From contig JAMDDZ010000149.1 of assembly GCA_023488565.1 (NCBI GenBank), positions 2,027 to 9,201 of the forward strand: a stretch of DNA of 7,175 nucleotides. The letters are read 5' to 3'. The DNA comes from Bacillota bacterium (lineage in GTDB: Bacteria; Bacillota; Sulfobacillia; Sulfobacillales; Sulfobacillaceae). The stretch's first letter is position 1; every line of letters begins with the position of its first letter. Shown one piece after another: positions 1 through 5,224 of the stretch. A model generated the notes under the pieces. That model saw only the letters and a list, made by a program, of their open reading frames with translations, searched no databases and was not told the origin of the DNA. A program made the translations under genes and the position numbers.

Positions 1-105
1 CCTCCTCCAAATTTTCATCGTTGGCAAATCGTTCCCTAGGCCAATAGTATCCCCAAGGTTTTCAGCTAAGGGGCAGTGATGTTTGGCCCATTCTACTTTC
101 GCCGC
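1..105 (-). pseudogene. possible relic reading frame running off the left edge
   Basis: On the minus strand the frame from 105 down to 1 is open and reads like real protein (…EWAKHHCPLAENLGDTIGL… followed by GNDLPTMKIWRR). It is closed upstream by a TGA at 106-108, and there is no ATG, GTG or TTG between that stop and the protein-like part. It is therefore either the broken end of a gene lying to the left or chance. I do not recognise a family. Low confidence. Confidence 0.2.
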
Positions 106-187
106 TCAATCTTCAGGAAAAGGCGCCGTCGCGCCGGTTGAGTATAAATGCGTTCCTACCATAATTTTTTCTACAATCAACTACAAT

Positions 188-233
188 CATCATACATATA
201 ATATTGCAATATTTCAATATTATATGTATGATG
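188..233. repeat. perfect 19-bp inverted repeat, 8-nt loop
   Basis: The left arm CATCATACATATAATATTG (188-206) and the right arm CAATATTATATGTATGATG (215-233) are exact reverse complements, separated by CAATATTT. It is very AT-rich and lies 150 bp upstream of the DsrE-like gene. It has no T-tract typical of an intrinsic terminator. It could extrude as a cruciform, fold as an RNA hairpin, be a large operator, or mark a lost mobile element. Confidence 0.9.
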
Positions 234-289
234 CCTAGCCGTGGTAATGCTTTACAGCTAAGGAGCCCTGTGCTAAGTTGAAAAAATGT

Positions 290-299
290 TAGTATACTA
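290..299 (+). promoter_or_regulatory. palindrome TAGTATACTA overlapping a candidate -10 box
   Basis: TAGTATACTA is a perfect 10-bp palindrome and contains TATACT (293-298), a five-of-six match to a -10 box. A transcript would start near 305 with a leader of about 78 nt to the DsrE-like gene. No good -35 box sits 17 bp upstream, so if this is a promoter it may depend on an activator, or the palindrome may be a repressor site. Tentative. Confidence 0.3.
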
Positions 300-382
300 G
301 CCTTCAGTAGGTTCAACCCATCGTTACCGCCTCCAAAATCGCGTTCCGGGACCACCAGTTTCCACAAAAGGAGAGAGGTAAA

Positions 383-715
383 ATGGAATCGAAAGTCCTG
401 ATTATCCTATCGACCGCCGAAAAAGAAAAAGCCATCACTGGCATCTTATATGCCACCAATGCAATTAAATACGGATGGTTGAACGACGTAAAGGTTTGCT
501 TTTTTGGGCCCTTCGAAAAGCTAGTAGCAGAGGACGAACAAGTACAAGAATGGGTAACACCATTATTAGAACACCAGGTACCGGTGGCCTGCAAGTTTAT
601 CTCGGACAATCACGGGATATCCGAGAAACTGATGCAACTCGGAATTGAAGTAGAATATGTCGGGGAATTGGTCTCGAATTCGATTAAAAACGGCTACCTG
701 CCGATGGTGTTTTAA
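383..715 (+). CDS. DsrE-like small protein
   Basis: This 110-residue protein has the size and Rossmann-like pattern of the DsrE/DsrF-like (YchN) fold: a first strand KVLIILSTAEKEKAITGILY (residues 4-23), a strand DVKVCFFGP (35-43), VPVACKFIS (66-74) and a final VEYVGELVSNSIKNGYLPMV (90-109). Cytoplasmic members of this superfamily often take part in sulfur-carrier chemistry, others have unknown roles. Cys39 and Cys70 are present, but neither sits in a motif I can firmly assign as a sulfur-accepting site, so sulfur relay is only a possibility. The start is well set by AAAGGAGAG at about 367-375, 7 nt before ATG. The gene stands alone, with no other sulfur-oxidation gene in the window. The protein looks intact. 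Confidence is high for a real gene and good for the superfamily, but low for its role. Confidence 0.85.
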   Translation: MESKVLIILSTAEKEKAITGILYATNAIKYGWLNDVKVCFFGPFEKLVAEDEQVQEWVTPLLEHQVPVACKFISDNHGISEKLMQLGIEVEYVGELVSNSIKNGYLPMVF

Positions 716-756
716 CACAAAACTGCCGAATCGTTTATTGCACAGTCGGTCCCTAA

Positions 757-1055
757 TCACCACGTCAAAGCCGGTTCATTAACAACCATGGTGTCATGGA
801 TTGTAACGTATACAGAATCGGTTGGGGTCTCGACGCAGGAGTTGTCTTGTATCGCATTCAAACACGCATAGAGCCTATCAAGAGTAGCTGGTAAGCATAC
901 CCAGAGTCAGACACTGTTGTCTGGGTTTTCTCAATATTCGATAGCCAAAGCGAGCCAAACGATCTGGGTATTCGATGAGTAAGCGTTGAAATTCTTGATG
1001 TTCTGCCATGGGCACAACTGGCCACCAATCCGGGGATGCCTGTAAGCCCCCACAC
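757..1055 (-). pseudogene. probable frameshifted relic gene, family unknown
   Basis: Two adjoining minus-strand frames read like protein. The first includes WWPVVPMAEHQEFQRLLIEY then PDRLARFGYRILRKPRQ, stopping at 878-880, with an ATG at 1009. In another frame LDRLYACLNAIQDNSC and SVYVTIHDTMVVNEPALTW continue to a TGA at 757-759. Joining them needs one frameshift near 880-910. Upstream the first frame is closed by a TGA near 1056. No ribosome binding site precedes the ATG. This is most simply a decayed gene of at least 95 codons. I do not recognise the family, and chance open frames remain possible. The rest of 716-1171 shows nothing else. Confidence 0.3.
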
Positions 1056-1171
1056 CTTCCCGTTCATGCCCTCAGTGCGTGGAAGACACTCGGTGATTCG
1101 GAAAACGTCCAGTAGGTCCCACAGTCAATCATCTAGTTTCCGGAAGCATCAGTCCCCACTGCCTCTAATTT

Positions 1172-1966
1172 TTACCGCTTTTTCAGCCATTGTAAGAGCA
1201 GTTGGTTTACCTCTTGCGGCTTAGACAAGTTGGGGAAGTGCGCCGAATCCGGCATGTGGAATATGGTGGCCCGCGGTAGCGTGTGTTCTAAATAATCGGC
1301 CACTGCCACGCCAAAGGCAGTATCATTTTCACCTAAAATGACATAGGCGGGTACATTGAGACTGGCGAGTGCTTCGGTGTCATCCATTTCCTGATAGTCG
1401 GGACCATTCCAATGGTTTCCGAGAAACTCCCGGTACATGGTGCGAAAAAGTTCGCGGTTGACCTCGGTCACGTGCTGCCGGTTACCTGTGATACCAAAGA
1501 GCCAGATCTCCTCGGCAAGATCAACGAGCCGGTCCACGTCATGTCGCTCCAATGCCGCTTCATATTCACCGTAGACGGTTGGCTCAGGGGCATTACTCTC
1601 AGGTCGAAATCCAAAGAGGCCCGTGCCTGCCAAAATGATCGCTGTGATCCGTTTAGGATAACGCACCGCTGCATGAATCGATATCGAACCGCCCAAGGAT
1701 GAGCCGACCAAAGTGGCCGTGGTTAGTTTCACATGATTCAACAGGGCGATTAGCGTGTCGGCTGGATCGTAATGGTCTGGGGCGTTGCCGCTCGACCCGT
1801 ATCCAAGCAAATCATAGGTAATACACCGATACTCGTGACACAATTCCTCTACCTGCACATGCCACTGTCGATGATCGGCCAGCGCAGAATGAAGGAACAC
1901 TATAGCTGGGCCATGGCCGATCTCCTCATAACGAATATTTCCCTGTGGAGTGACAAGTTTTGTCAT
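1172..1966 (-). CDS. alpha/beta hydrolase
   Basis: This is a 264-residue alpha/beta-hydrolase-fold protein of full family length. The oxyanion-loop region is VFLHSALADHRQWH (residues 23-36). The nucleophile elbow G-S-S-L-G (88-92) puts the catalytic serine at Ser90. The acid is probably Asp215 in LGENDTAFGV, and the catalytic histidine is His243 in PDSAHFPNL. Residues 120-190 form the variable cap. The family hydrolyses esters, lactones, epoxides, C-C or haloalkane bonds; the sequence alone does not fix the substrate. No signal peptide is seen, so it is probably cytoplasmic. ATG at 1966 is preceded by GAGGAG about 12 nt upstream, a somewhat long spacing. A promoter candidate at 2041-2069 points at it. 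It stands alone and looks intact. Confidence 0.9.
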   Translation of the reverse strand: MTKLVTPQGNIRYEEIGHGPAIVFLHSALADHRQWHVQVEELCHEYRCITYDLLGYGSSGNAPDHYDPADTLIALLNHVKLTTATLVGSSLGGSISIHAAVRYPKRITAIILAGTGLFGFRPESNAPEPTVYGEYEAALERHDVDRLVDLAEEIWLFGITGNRQHVTEVNRELFRTMYREFLGNHWNGPDYQEMDDTEALASLNVPAYVILGENDTAFGVAVADYLEHTLPRATIFHMPDSAHFPNLSKPQEVNQLLLQWLKKR

Positions 1967-2040
1967 CGAATTATGGCTCTCCTCGAAATCCTCAAATTCT
2001 GGCCCGTCTCCATCTGAAATCTGGCACCAACTTCCACATT

Positions 2041-2069
2041 ATTGTATTTACCTTCATTTACCGCTGCAA
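2041..2069 (-). promoter_or_regulatory. candidate sigma-A-type promoter for the hydrolase
   Basis: On the minus strand TTGCAG (2064-2069) and TACAAT (2041-2046) are 17 bp apart. The -10 box matches five of six consensus positions, the -35 box only three. Transcription would start near 2034, giving a leader of about 70 nt. Between here and the terminator at 2228-2252 I see no gene. Confidence 0.4.
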
Positions 2070-2227
2070 TCCCTTGGCAGAACATTTGGTGTCGCAAGGG
2101 GATGTCCTCCGTGGGCCGTCTGGAAGATTTCAGATCACTACGCAACTCCCGATCATTGAAGACATATGCTGTCAGGCTGTTTGACCGGGCCGGTCTTACC
2201 ATCAGTGGCCGGGCGTCGCCGAGAGAA

Positions 2228-2252
2228 AACCCGGATCGGGAGGATCCGGGTT
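2228..2252 (-). terminator. strong intrinsic terminator
   Basis: AACCCGGATC (2228-2237) and GATCCGGGTT (2243-2252) form a perfect 10-bp stem with a 5-nt loop. On the minus strand the stem runs into TTTTCTCTC. It begins 3 nt after the stop codon at 2256-2258, so it ends the minus-strand unit that starts with the toxin-antitoxin pair. Confidence 0.75.
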
Positions 2253-2255
2253 GTG

Positions 2256-2488
2256 TTAGCATTCGCACTCGTCCGGCCCTGATGAGGTGACGAGTCGGGT
2301 CAACCAACGCTGGCGGGCCTCGCGGATCGGGTCTCATACCAGTGTTGAAACCGCGACCACCCGGCGAGAATGTCCAACCGGTGCAATAAGCGCGGGACGA
2401 CGTCCAAGTCCCACACGGCACACGCGATGAGGAGATACCCTTCCCAGATGTGGCGCAGCGCATATGACCCGTCGGGCCGCTCAGCCAT
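2256..2488 (-). pseudogene. small hypothetical gene, probably frameshifted
   Basis: From ATG at 2488 the frame gives MAERPDGSYALRHIWEGYLL, then a Trp- and Leu-rich stretch ending SRFQHWYETR, and it stops near 2300. A different frame then continues in natural-looking protein, REARQRWLTRLVTSSGPDEC, to a TAA at 2256-2258, only 3 nt before the terminator stem. The simplest reading is one gene of about 76 codons with an indel around 2315-2337. The alternative is an intact 62-residue protein with a chance open frame after it. The ribosome binding site is weak (GGAAG abutting the ATG). GC content is clearly higher than in the adjoining toxin-antitoxin genes. Family not recognised. Confidence 0.4.
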
Positions 2489-2505
2489 CTTCCAGTTCGG
2501 GCGGC

Positions 2506-2602
2506 CTAGATGAGGACGCGCGCGACCCGGAGAATGCGCCCGGGGGTAGCGCCTTGGACTACCATGAACTCCAGCTCATCTTGAATCCACGCGACGCGCC
2601 AA
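2506..2602 (-). pseudogene. fragment of a second small reading frame behind the toxin gene
   Basis: The minus-strand frame that ends with TAG at 2506-2508 reads WRVAWIQDELEFMVVQGATP then GRILRVARVLI, which looks like genuine protein. Upstream it merges into the end of the toxin gene without a suitable start codon, so its N-terminus appears to have been replaced by the toxin-antitoxin cassette. It lies 17 nt before the next small frame and may once have been its operon partner. I do not know the family. Confidence 0.3.
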
Positions 2603-2920
2603 CTACCGCACCAACCAACTATAGTCTTGCCTGCAATCGATGATATGGTCAACATATACCATCCGATCCTTAATCTGATACAAAATCAGATACCACTTTT
2701 CAACGAACAGTTTATGGTACTTGTTGTACGGGACAAATTCCGCCTCAAGAAAAGGAAAACGTTCCGAAAACTGATGAAGAGAATGAATGGCGTTCATTAA
2801 ATCGCTTTTTAGTTTTCTCGCCCCAGAAGGACTCTTTTGGGCTAAAAAAAAGATATGGTTCCCTAGCATCTGACGCGACCGTTCCGAAACGACTACCTTA
2901 TAATTCGGTATCTTTTCCAC
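2603..2920 (-). CDS. type II toxin, RelE/ParE superfamily
   Basis: This 105-residue protein has the size and layout of RelE/ParE toxins: an N-terminal strand YKVVVSERSRQML (7-19), a helical pair (20-53) with SPSGARKLKSDLMNAIHSL, then the beta-sheet core FPFLEAEFVPYNKYHKLFV (55-73), WYLILYQIKDRMVYVDHIID (76-95) and the ending CRQDYSWLVR. The family acts either as a ribosome-dependent mRNA endonuclease (RelE) or on gyrase (ParE); this sequence does not let me choose. The start is a GTG at 2918-2920, inside the antitoxin gene, with GGGG 6 nt upstream. The 23-bp overlap with the antitoxin implies coupled translation. Both genes are intact, so the pair is probably active or only recently silenced. 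Confidence 0.85.
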   Translation of the reverse strand: MEKIPNYKVVVSERSRQMLGNHIFFLAQKSPSGARKLKSDLMNAIHSLHQFSERFPFLEAEFVPYNKYHKLFVEKWYLILYQIKDRMVYVDHIIDCRQDYSWLVR

Positions 2921-3188
2921 GCTCTACCCCAACAATAATAGTGTCTAAATAACCCTCCAATTCATCCAGTGTATATCCCAGACGTCCGGCCAGACGGTCC
3001 TCCTCTACGGCCAGCAATTCTTCCCGCAACTTCAACATTTTCTCGCGACGGATAAAAGCCTTTATATCCATTACCACGAGATCGCCCTCGCCGTTTTTTG
3101 TAAGATACACAGGTTCCCCGGTTGACTTGCACAAATCCGCAATTTCGTTGTAATTCTGCCGGATGCTGGCAGACGGTTTTATTTGCAT
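2898..3188 (-). CDS. type II antitoxin, Phd/YefM family
   Basis: The 96-residue product starts with the typical Phd/YefM DNA-binding fold: IKPSASIRQNYNEIADLC (3-20), then GEPVYLTKNGEGDLVVMD (24-41), where the PV-LTKNG-GDLVVM pattern is the family signature. The acidic, helical C-terminal half (about 48-96) is expected to wrap around the toxin. The antitoxin normally neutralises the toxin by direct binding and represses its own operon, the toxin acting as co-repressor. AAAGGAGA lies 12 nt before ATG at 3188. A good promoter and an inverted repeat lie just upstream, matching autoregulation. Gene order (antitoxin first, toxin overlapping by 23 bp) is standard for the family. Confidence 0.88.
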   Translation of the reverse strand: MQIKPSASIRQNYNEIADLCKSTGEPVYLTKNGEGDLVVMDIKAFIRREKMLKLREELLAVEEDRLAGRLGYTLDELEGYLDTIIVGVERGKDTEL

Positions 3189-3210
3189 AGTCTAACCTTA
3201 ATCTCCTTTA

Positions 3211-3227
3211 TAGTAATATTCTTACTA
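3211..3227 (-). promoter_or_regulatory. candidate operator of the toxin-antitoxin operon
   Basis: TAGTAA (3211-3216) and TTACTA (3222-3227) are a perfect inverted repeat around a 5-nt spacer. They fall at the expected transcription start, directly after the -10 box. TTACTAAAT (3222-3230) recurs as CTACTAAAT at 3246-3254 across the -35 region, 24 bp away. Phd/YefM antitoxins usually bind such paired short palindromes. Confidence 0.55.
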
Positions 3228-3228
3228 A

Positions 3229-3257
3229 ATTGTACTCATTTATTGCTACTAAATCAA
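3229..3257 (-). promoter_or_regulatory. sigma-A-type promoter of the toxin-antitoxin operon
   Basis: On the minus strand TTGATT (3252-3257) and TACAAT (3229-3234) are 17 bp apart, the optimal spacing. Transcription would start near 3222, about 34 nt before the antitoxin ATG, inside the inverted repeat. Confidence 0.6.
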
Positions 3258-3303
3258 TGACAAAGAAGCCATCGGGAGGCTGATCGTCTATCCCCAGGGT
3301 CCC

Positions 3304-3363
3304 TAACTTTTGGCCAGTTCACTTAACTTTTGTGCAGTGCAATTAACTTCTGGAGTTGCACAC
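3304..3363. repeat. three 20-bp-period repeats, probable orphan IS21-type end
   Basis: TAACTT begins at 3304, 3324 and 3344, exactly 20 bp apart, each copy continuing with a related segment (TTGGCCAGTTCA, TTGTGCAGTGCA, CTGGAGTTGCA). IS21-family elements carry multiple repeats of about this length at their ends, to which the transposase binds, and end in 5'-TG…CA-3'; here the CA steps after 3357 could be the tip. No istA or istB reading frame is present on either side, so this is a solo end left by a deleted element. The family call is by pattern only. Confidence 0.5.
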
Positions 3364-3384
3364 ACACAATTGTTCAATGCCAAT

Positions 3385-3449
3385 AATTGTCTAACCTCAC
3401 ATTAAATTATCCAAGGACAACCTTCCCCGCAAGACAAATAATTATCTAA
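3385..3449. repeat. three copies of an AATTATCTAA-like motif upstream of the transporter
   Basis: AATTGTCTAA (3385-3394), AATTATCCAA (3405-3414) and AATTATCTAA (3440-3449) lie in the same orientation, 20 and 35 bp apart. They sit 110-175 bp before the transporter start. They could be binding sites of a metal- or stress-responsive regulator, or further outworn IS-end repeats. AT-rich DNA makes partial matches easy, so this is tentative. Confidence 0.3.
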
Positions 3450-3560
3450 ACTGGGGACGTTTAAGGCCTCTTATGTGTCACCCGCGCTTCGTCATTCAGG
3501 TATTATAAGAGCATCCGCTTCGCCTCAAGAATGTCATCACATGGGGAGGCCCAACGTCAC

Positions 3561-4193
3561 ATGCATGCGCGGACTCAACACGTCACCCAAGCGATATACT
3601 GGGAAGTCGCCGCGATCCTTTGGATGGTTGTCGAAGCCATCTTGTCTCTCGGAGCGGGTTATCAAGCCCATTCGTTGGCCCTGACGGGCTTCGGGATGGA
3701 TAGTCTGATTGAACTCGTGTCTGCCGGCATCCTGGTCTGGCGATTGCGCATCGAAGCCCGCGGGGCTGACGACCATGCCGTGGACCGTGCGGAAGCCAAG
3801 GCAGCGCGGTGGGCCGTCGGGCTCTTAGGACTGCTCCTGCTCTATTTAATTGGCGGTGCCCTATGGGCACTGATCACGCGAAGTACCGTGCGCCCGAGTC
3901 CGCTCGGTATCGCCGTGATGATCATTTCTGGCCTCCTCATGGTCCTGTTTGCCCGCCAAAAACAGCGATTGGGGGTGGCGTTACAGAGTACGGCGTTGCA
4001 GGCGGATGCCGCAGAAAGTTGGACCTGTGCGTACATGGCTTGGGCGGGATTAGGTGGCACACTGGGGGTATGGGCCTTAGGGTGGACTTGGATGGACCCT
4101 GTGGCCGCTCTCGCCATTGCCTATTGGGTGGCCCGAGAAGCCTGGGAAGCATTCGAAGAAGTGCGGGAAACAGCGGGCCCGGAACCTCAATAG
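3561..4193 (+). CDS. CDF-like cation transporter without cytoplasmic domain
   Basis: The product is a membrane protein with six predicted helices, and it resembles the transmembrane part of cation diffusion facilitators, which export Zn, Cd, Co, Fe or Mn in exchange for protons. Numbered from an upstream ATG at 3531, helices lie near residues 22-40, 48-70, 92-115, 123-141, 164-184 and 188-204. The second helix holds DSLIE (Asp57, Glu61), matching the DxxxD metal site of YiiP. ALQADAAESWTC supplies Glu162 and Cys166 where YiiP has His and Asp. After helix 6 only about 16 residues follow, so the usual cytoplasmic metal-binding domain is absent. I prefer the ATG at 3561 (210 residues): GGGGAGG at 3543-3549 is well placed for it, while the 3531 ATG (220 residues) has no Shine-Dalgarno. 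The metal cannot be deduced. Confidence 0.8.
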   Translation: MHARTQHVTQAIYWEVAAILWMVVEAILSLGAGYQAHSLALTGFGMDSLIELVSAGILVWRLRIEARGADDHAVDRAEAKAARWAVGLLGLLLLYLIGGALWALITRSTVRPSPLGIAVMIISGLLMVLFARQKQRLGVALQSTALQADAAESWTCAYMAWAGLGGTLGVWALGWTWMDPVAALAIAYWVAREAWEAFEEVRETAGPEPQ

Positions 4194-4314
4194 AACGGAT
4201 CTGGTCCCCATCCATCGACTATGAGGAAATCGTGCAGTGATGGTCTGCGGCGACGATCCTCCCCTTATTCTCATCATAATTGCATGAAATGGTCAGCACC
4301 TAAAGGAGGTCTTT

Positions 4315-4536
4315 ATGCTCACCGTCTATGGCGCAACGGTCGTCACCTTCATGATGGTTTTTTACGCTTTGGAGAGCCGTTCTCCGTGGTTTACGCTAGC
4401 GTTCGCCGTCTCGTGTTGGGGCTCAGCCAGTTATGGGTTCCTGGCCGGAACGTGGCCCTTTGGAATCGTGGAAACGGTGTGGGGAGTGATCGCGCTGCGC
4501 AAGTGGCACGTCTTGTATCGCGCTTCTCAACGCTAA
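4315..4536 (+). CDS. small three-helix membrane protein, unknown function
   Basis: This is a 73-residue, very hydrophobic protein with three probable membrane helices: about residues 3-20 (TVYGATVVTFMMVFYALE), 24-43 (PWFTLAFAVSCWGSASYGFL) and 47-63 (WPFGIVETVWGVIALRK). Conserved-looking features are ALESRSPW in the first loop and the YGFLAGTWPFGIVE turn. It ends in a short positive tail (RKWHVLYRASQR), expected in the cytoplasm. The start is certain: TAAAGGAGGT at 4301-4310, a near-perfect Shine-Dalgarno, with 5 nt to ATG. It lies 121 bp behind the transporter on the same strand and could be co-transcribed; I see no terminator between them. It seems a known type of small conserved membrane protein, but I cannot name it or assign a role. 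Confidence 0.75.
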   Translation: MLTVYGATVVTFMMVFYALESRSPWFTLAFAVSCWGSASYGFLAGTWPFGIVETVWGVIALRKWHVLYRASQR

Positions 4537-4801
4537 AGGTCGCGCAGGCTCAAAGGGGGTGCGACATGGCGTGAGTTGCCCTAGCTAGAAGGGTCAGTCT
4601 TTCGTTCTGTATCACTCGCCCACGCCCATCGCGTCCCAACAGGGCTCCATGACGCAGAAAGGCTATGATGAATCCCCACACAGACTGGAACTGCTAGTTT
4701 TAGCCCCGGGCGTTTTAATGGTCATGAATCGTCATGGTTTATGTGCCAAAACGGCTCAGTGATGCGGCTTTCCGGATACCCCGTGTCATGAAGCGTATCG
4801 T

Positions 4802-4849
4802 CTAGTTGCGATGTTTTTGGGTGTTTCTGCGGCCCGTCTGCGGCCCGTT
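4802..4849 (-). pseudogene. candidate C-terminal tail of the interrupted integrase
   Basis: On the minus strand this frame reads NGPQTGRRNTQKHRN and stops at TAG 4802-4804. Short, basic, Gly/Gln-rich tails of this kind often follow the last helix of tyrosine recombinases in Gram-positive elements. It lies directly on the far side of the IS200/IS605 remnant that cuts the integrase at about 5252, and on the same strand. The stretch with the catalytic Tyr, roughly 40-50 codons, is missing. The assignment rests on position and composition, not on a motif. Confidence 0.3.
4827..4848. repeat. 11-bp tandem duplication
   Basis: CTGCGGCCCGT occurs twice head to tail (4827-4837 and 4838-4848), right at the point where the IS remnant begins. 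The unit length is not a multiple of three, so if it arose by slippage in the old integrase tail it shifted the frame. Confidence 0.8.
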
Positions 4850-4851
4850 TT

Positions 4852-5136
4852 GCTAAGGATGTAGAGTTGGTGAAAGGAAGCATTAGTGCGGATCACGTGC
4901 ATATATACGTGAAAATACCGCCGAAGCTAAGTGTGTCAGAGTTTATGGGCTACCTCAAAGGGAAAAGTGCACTGATGGTCTTCGACCGTTTTCCGCAAAT
5001 GAAGCAGGGGCGAGGGCGACATTTGTGGGTGCGGGGGTATTACGTGAGCACGGTAGGGGTCAACAAGGATGTCATCAGAAAGTACATTGAGCAACAAGAA
5101 GAGGCGGATATCATCGAGGACAAGGCAAGTCAATAA
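4852..5136 (+). pseudogene. tnpA: IS200/IS605 transposase TnpA, N-terminally truncated
   Basis: The frame gives AKDVELVKGSISADHVHIYV then KIPPKLSVSEFMGYLKGKSA, GRGRHLWVRGYYVSTVGVNK and DVIRKYIEQQ. This is the C-terminal two thirds of a Y1 HUH transposase: the HVH pair for metal binding directly follows ISAD, and YIEQQ is the YxxxQ motif with the catalytic Tyr and Gln. In the intact family the protein is about 130-155 residues and cuts and joins single-stranded DNA at hairpin-marked ends. Here about 50-60 N-terminal residues, including the first beta strand, are missing. A TTG at 4867 could start an 89-residue product, but this would lack part of the fold. Both catalytic motifs survive, so the truncation is probably recent. 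It runs opposite to the integrase it interrupts. Confidence 0.8.
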
Positions 5137-5214
5137 ACCCCTTTAGGGGTAGCCAGAGAAGAGGCCGGCGAAATCACGCCTTTAGGCGTAGCAAGCATCA
5201 TGCCCTTATAGGGC
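5137..5214 (+). repeat. row of three small hairpins between tnpA and the IS right end
   Basis: ACCCC-TTTA-GGGGT (5137-5150), ACGCC-TTTA-GGCGT (5176-5189) and GCCC-TTATA-GGGC (5202-5214) follow the tnpA stop. The first two share the loop TTTA, are both followed by AGC, and start 39 bp apart; the third is a variant. The changes between copies 1 and 2 are compensatory in the stem (CCCC/GGGG against CGCC/GGCG), so the fold appears selected. They may terminate or protect tnpA mRNA or act as single-strand recognition signals. Confidence 0.75.
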
Positions 5215-5224
5215 CAAATTCAAG

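Noticed and set aside
113..367. 84-codon open frame on the minus strand
   Set aside because: It spans the 19-bp inverted repeat and the promoter region of the DsrE-like gene, has no ribosome binding site and no protein-like pattern.
788..871. 27-residue plus-strand frame starting MVSWIVTYTESV
   Set aside because: No ribosome binding site, and it lies opposite the more convincing relic frame on the minus strand.
2008..2135. Inverted copies of AGATTTCAGAT near 2010-2020 and 2125-2135
   Set aside because: The match is only about 11 bp with poor extension and 105 bp apart, within what chance allows.
1963..2463. 166-codon minus-strand open frame
   Set aside because: It crosses the terminator and the hydrolase promoter, and its Arg/Ser/Gly-rich composition is typical of a shadow frame of GC-rich DNA.
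3809..4240. 143-codon plus-strand frame inside the transporter gene
   Set aside because: It is a shadow of the transporter, whose membrane pattern is clear in the main frame.
4696..4707. 12-mer GTTTTAGCCCCG shared with 6918-6929, considered as an attachment-site pair of the integrated element
   Set aside because: One or so shared 12-mer is expected by chance in 7 kb, there is no longer flanking identity, and no tRNA is near.
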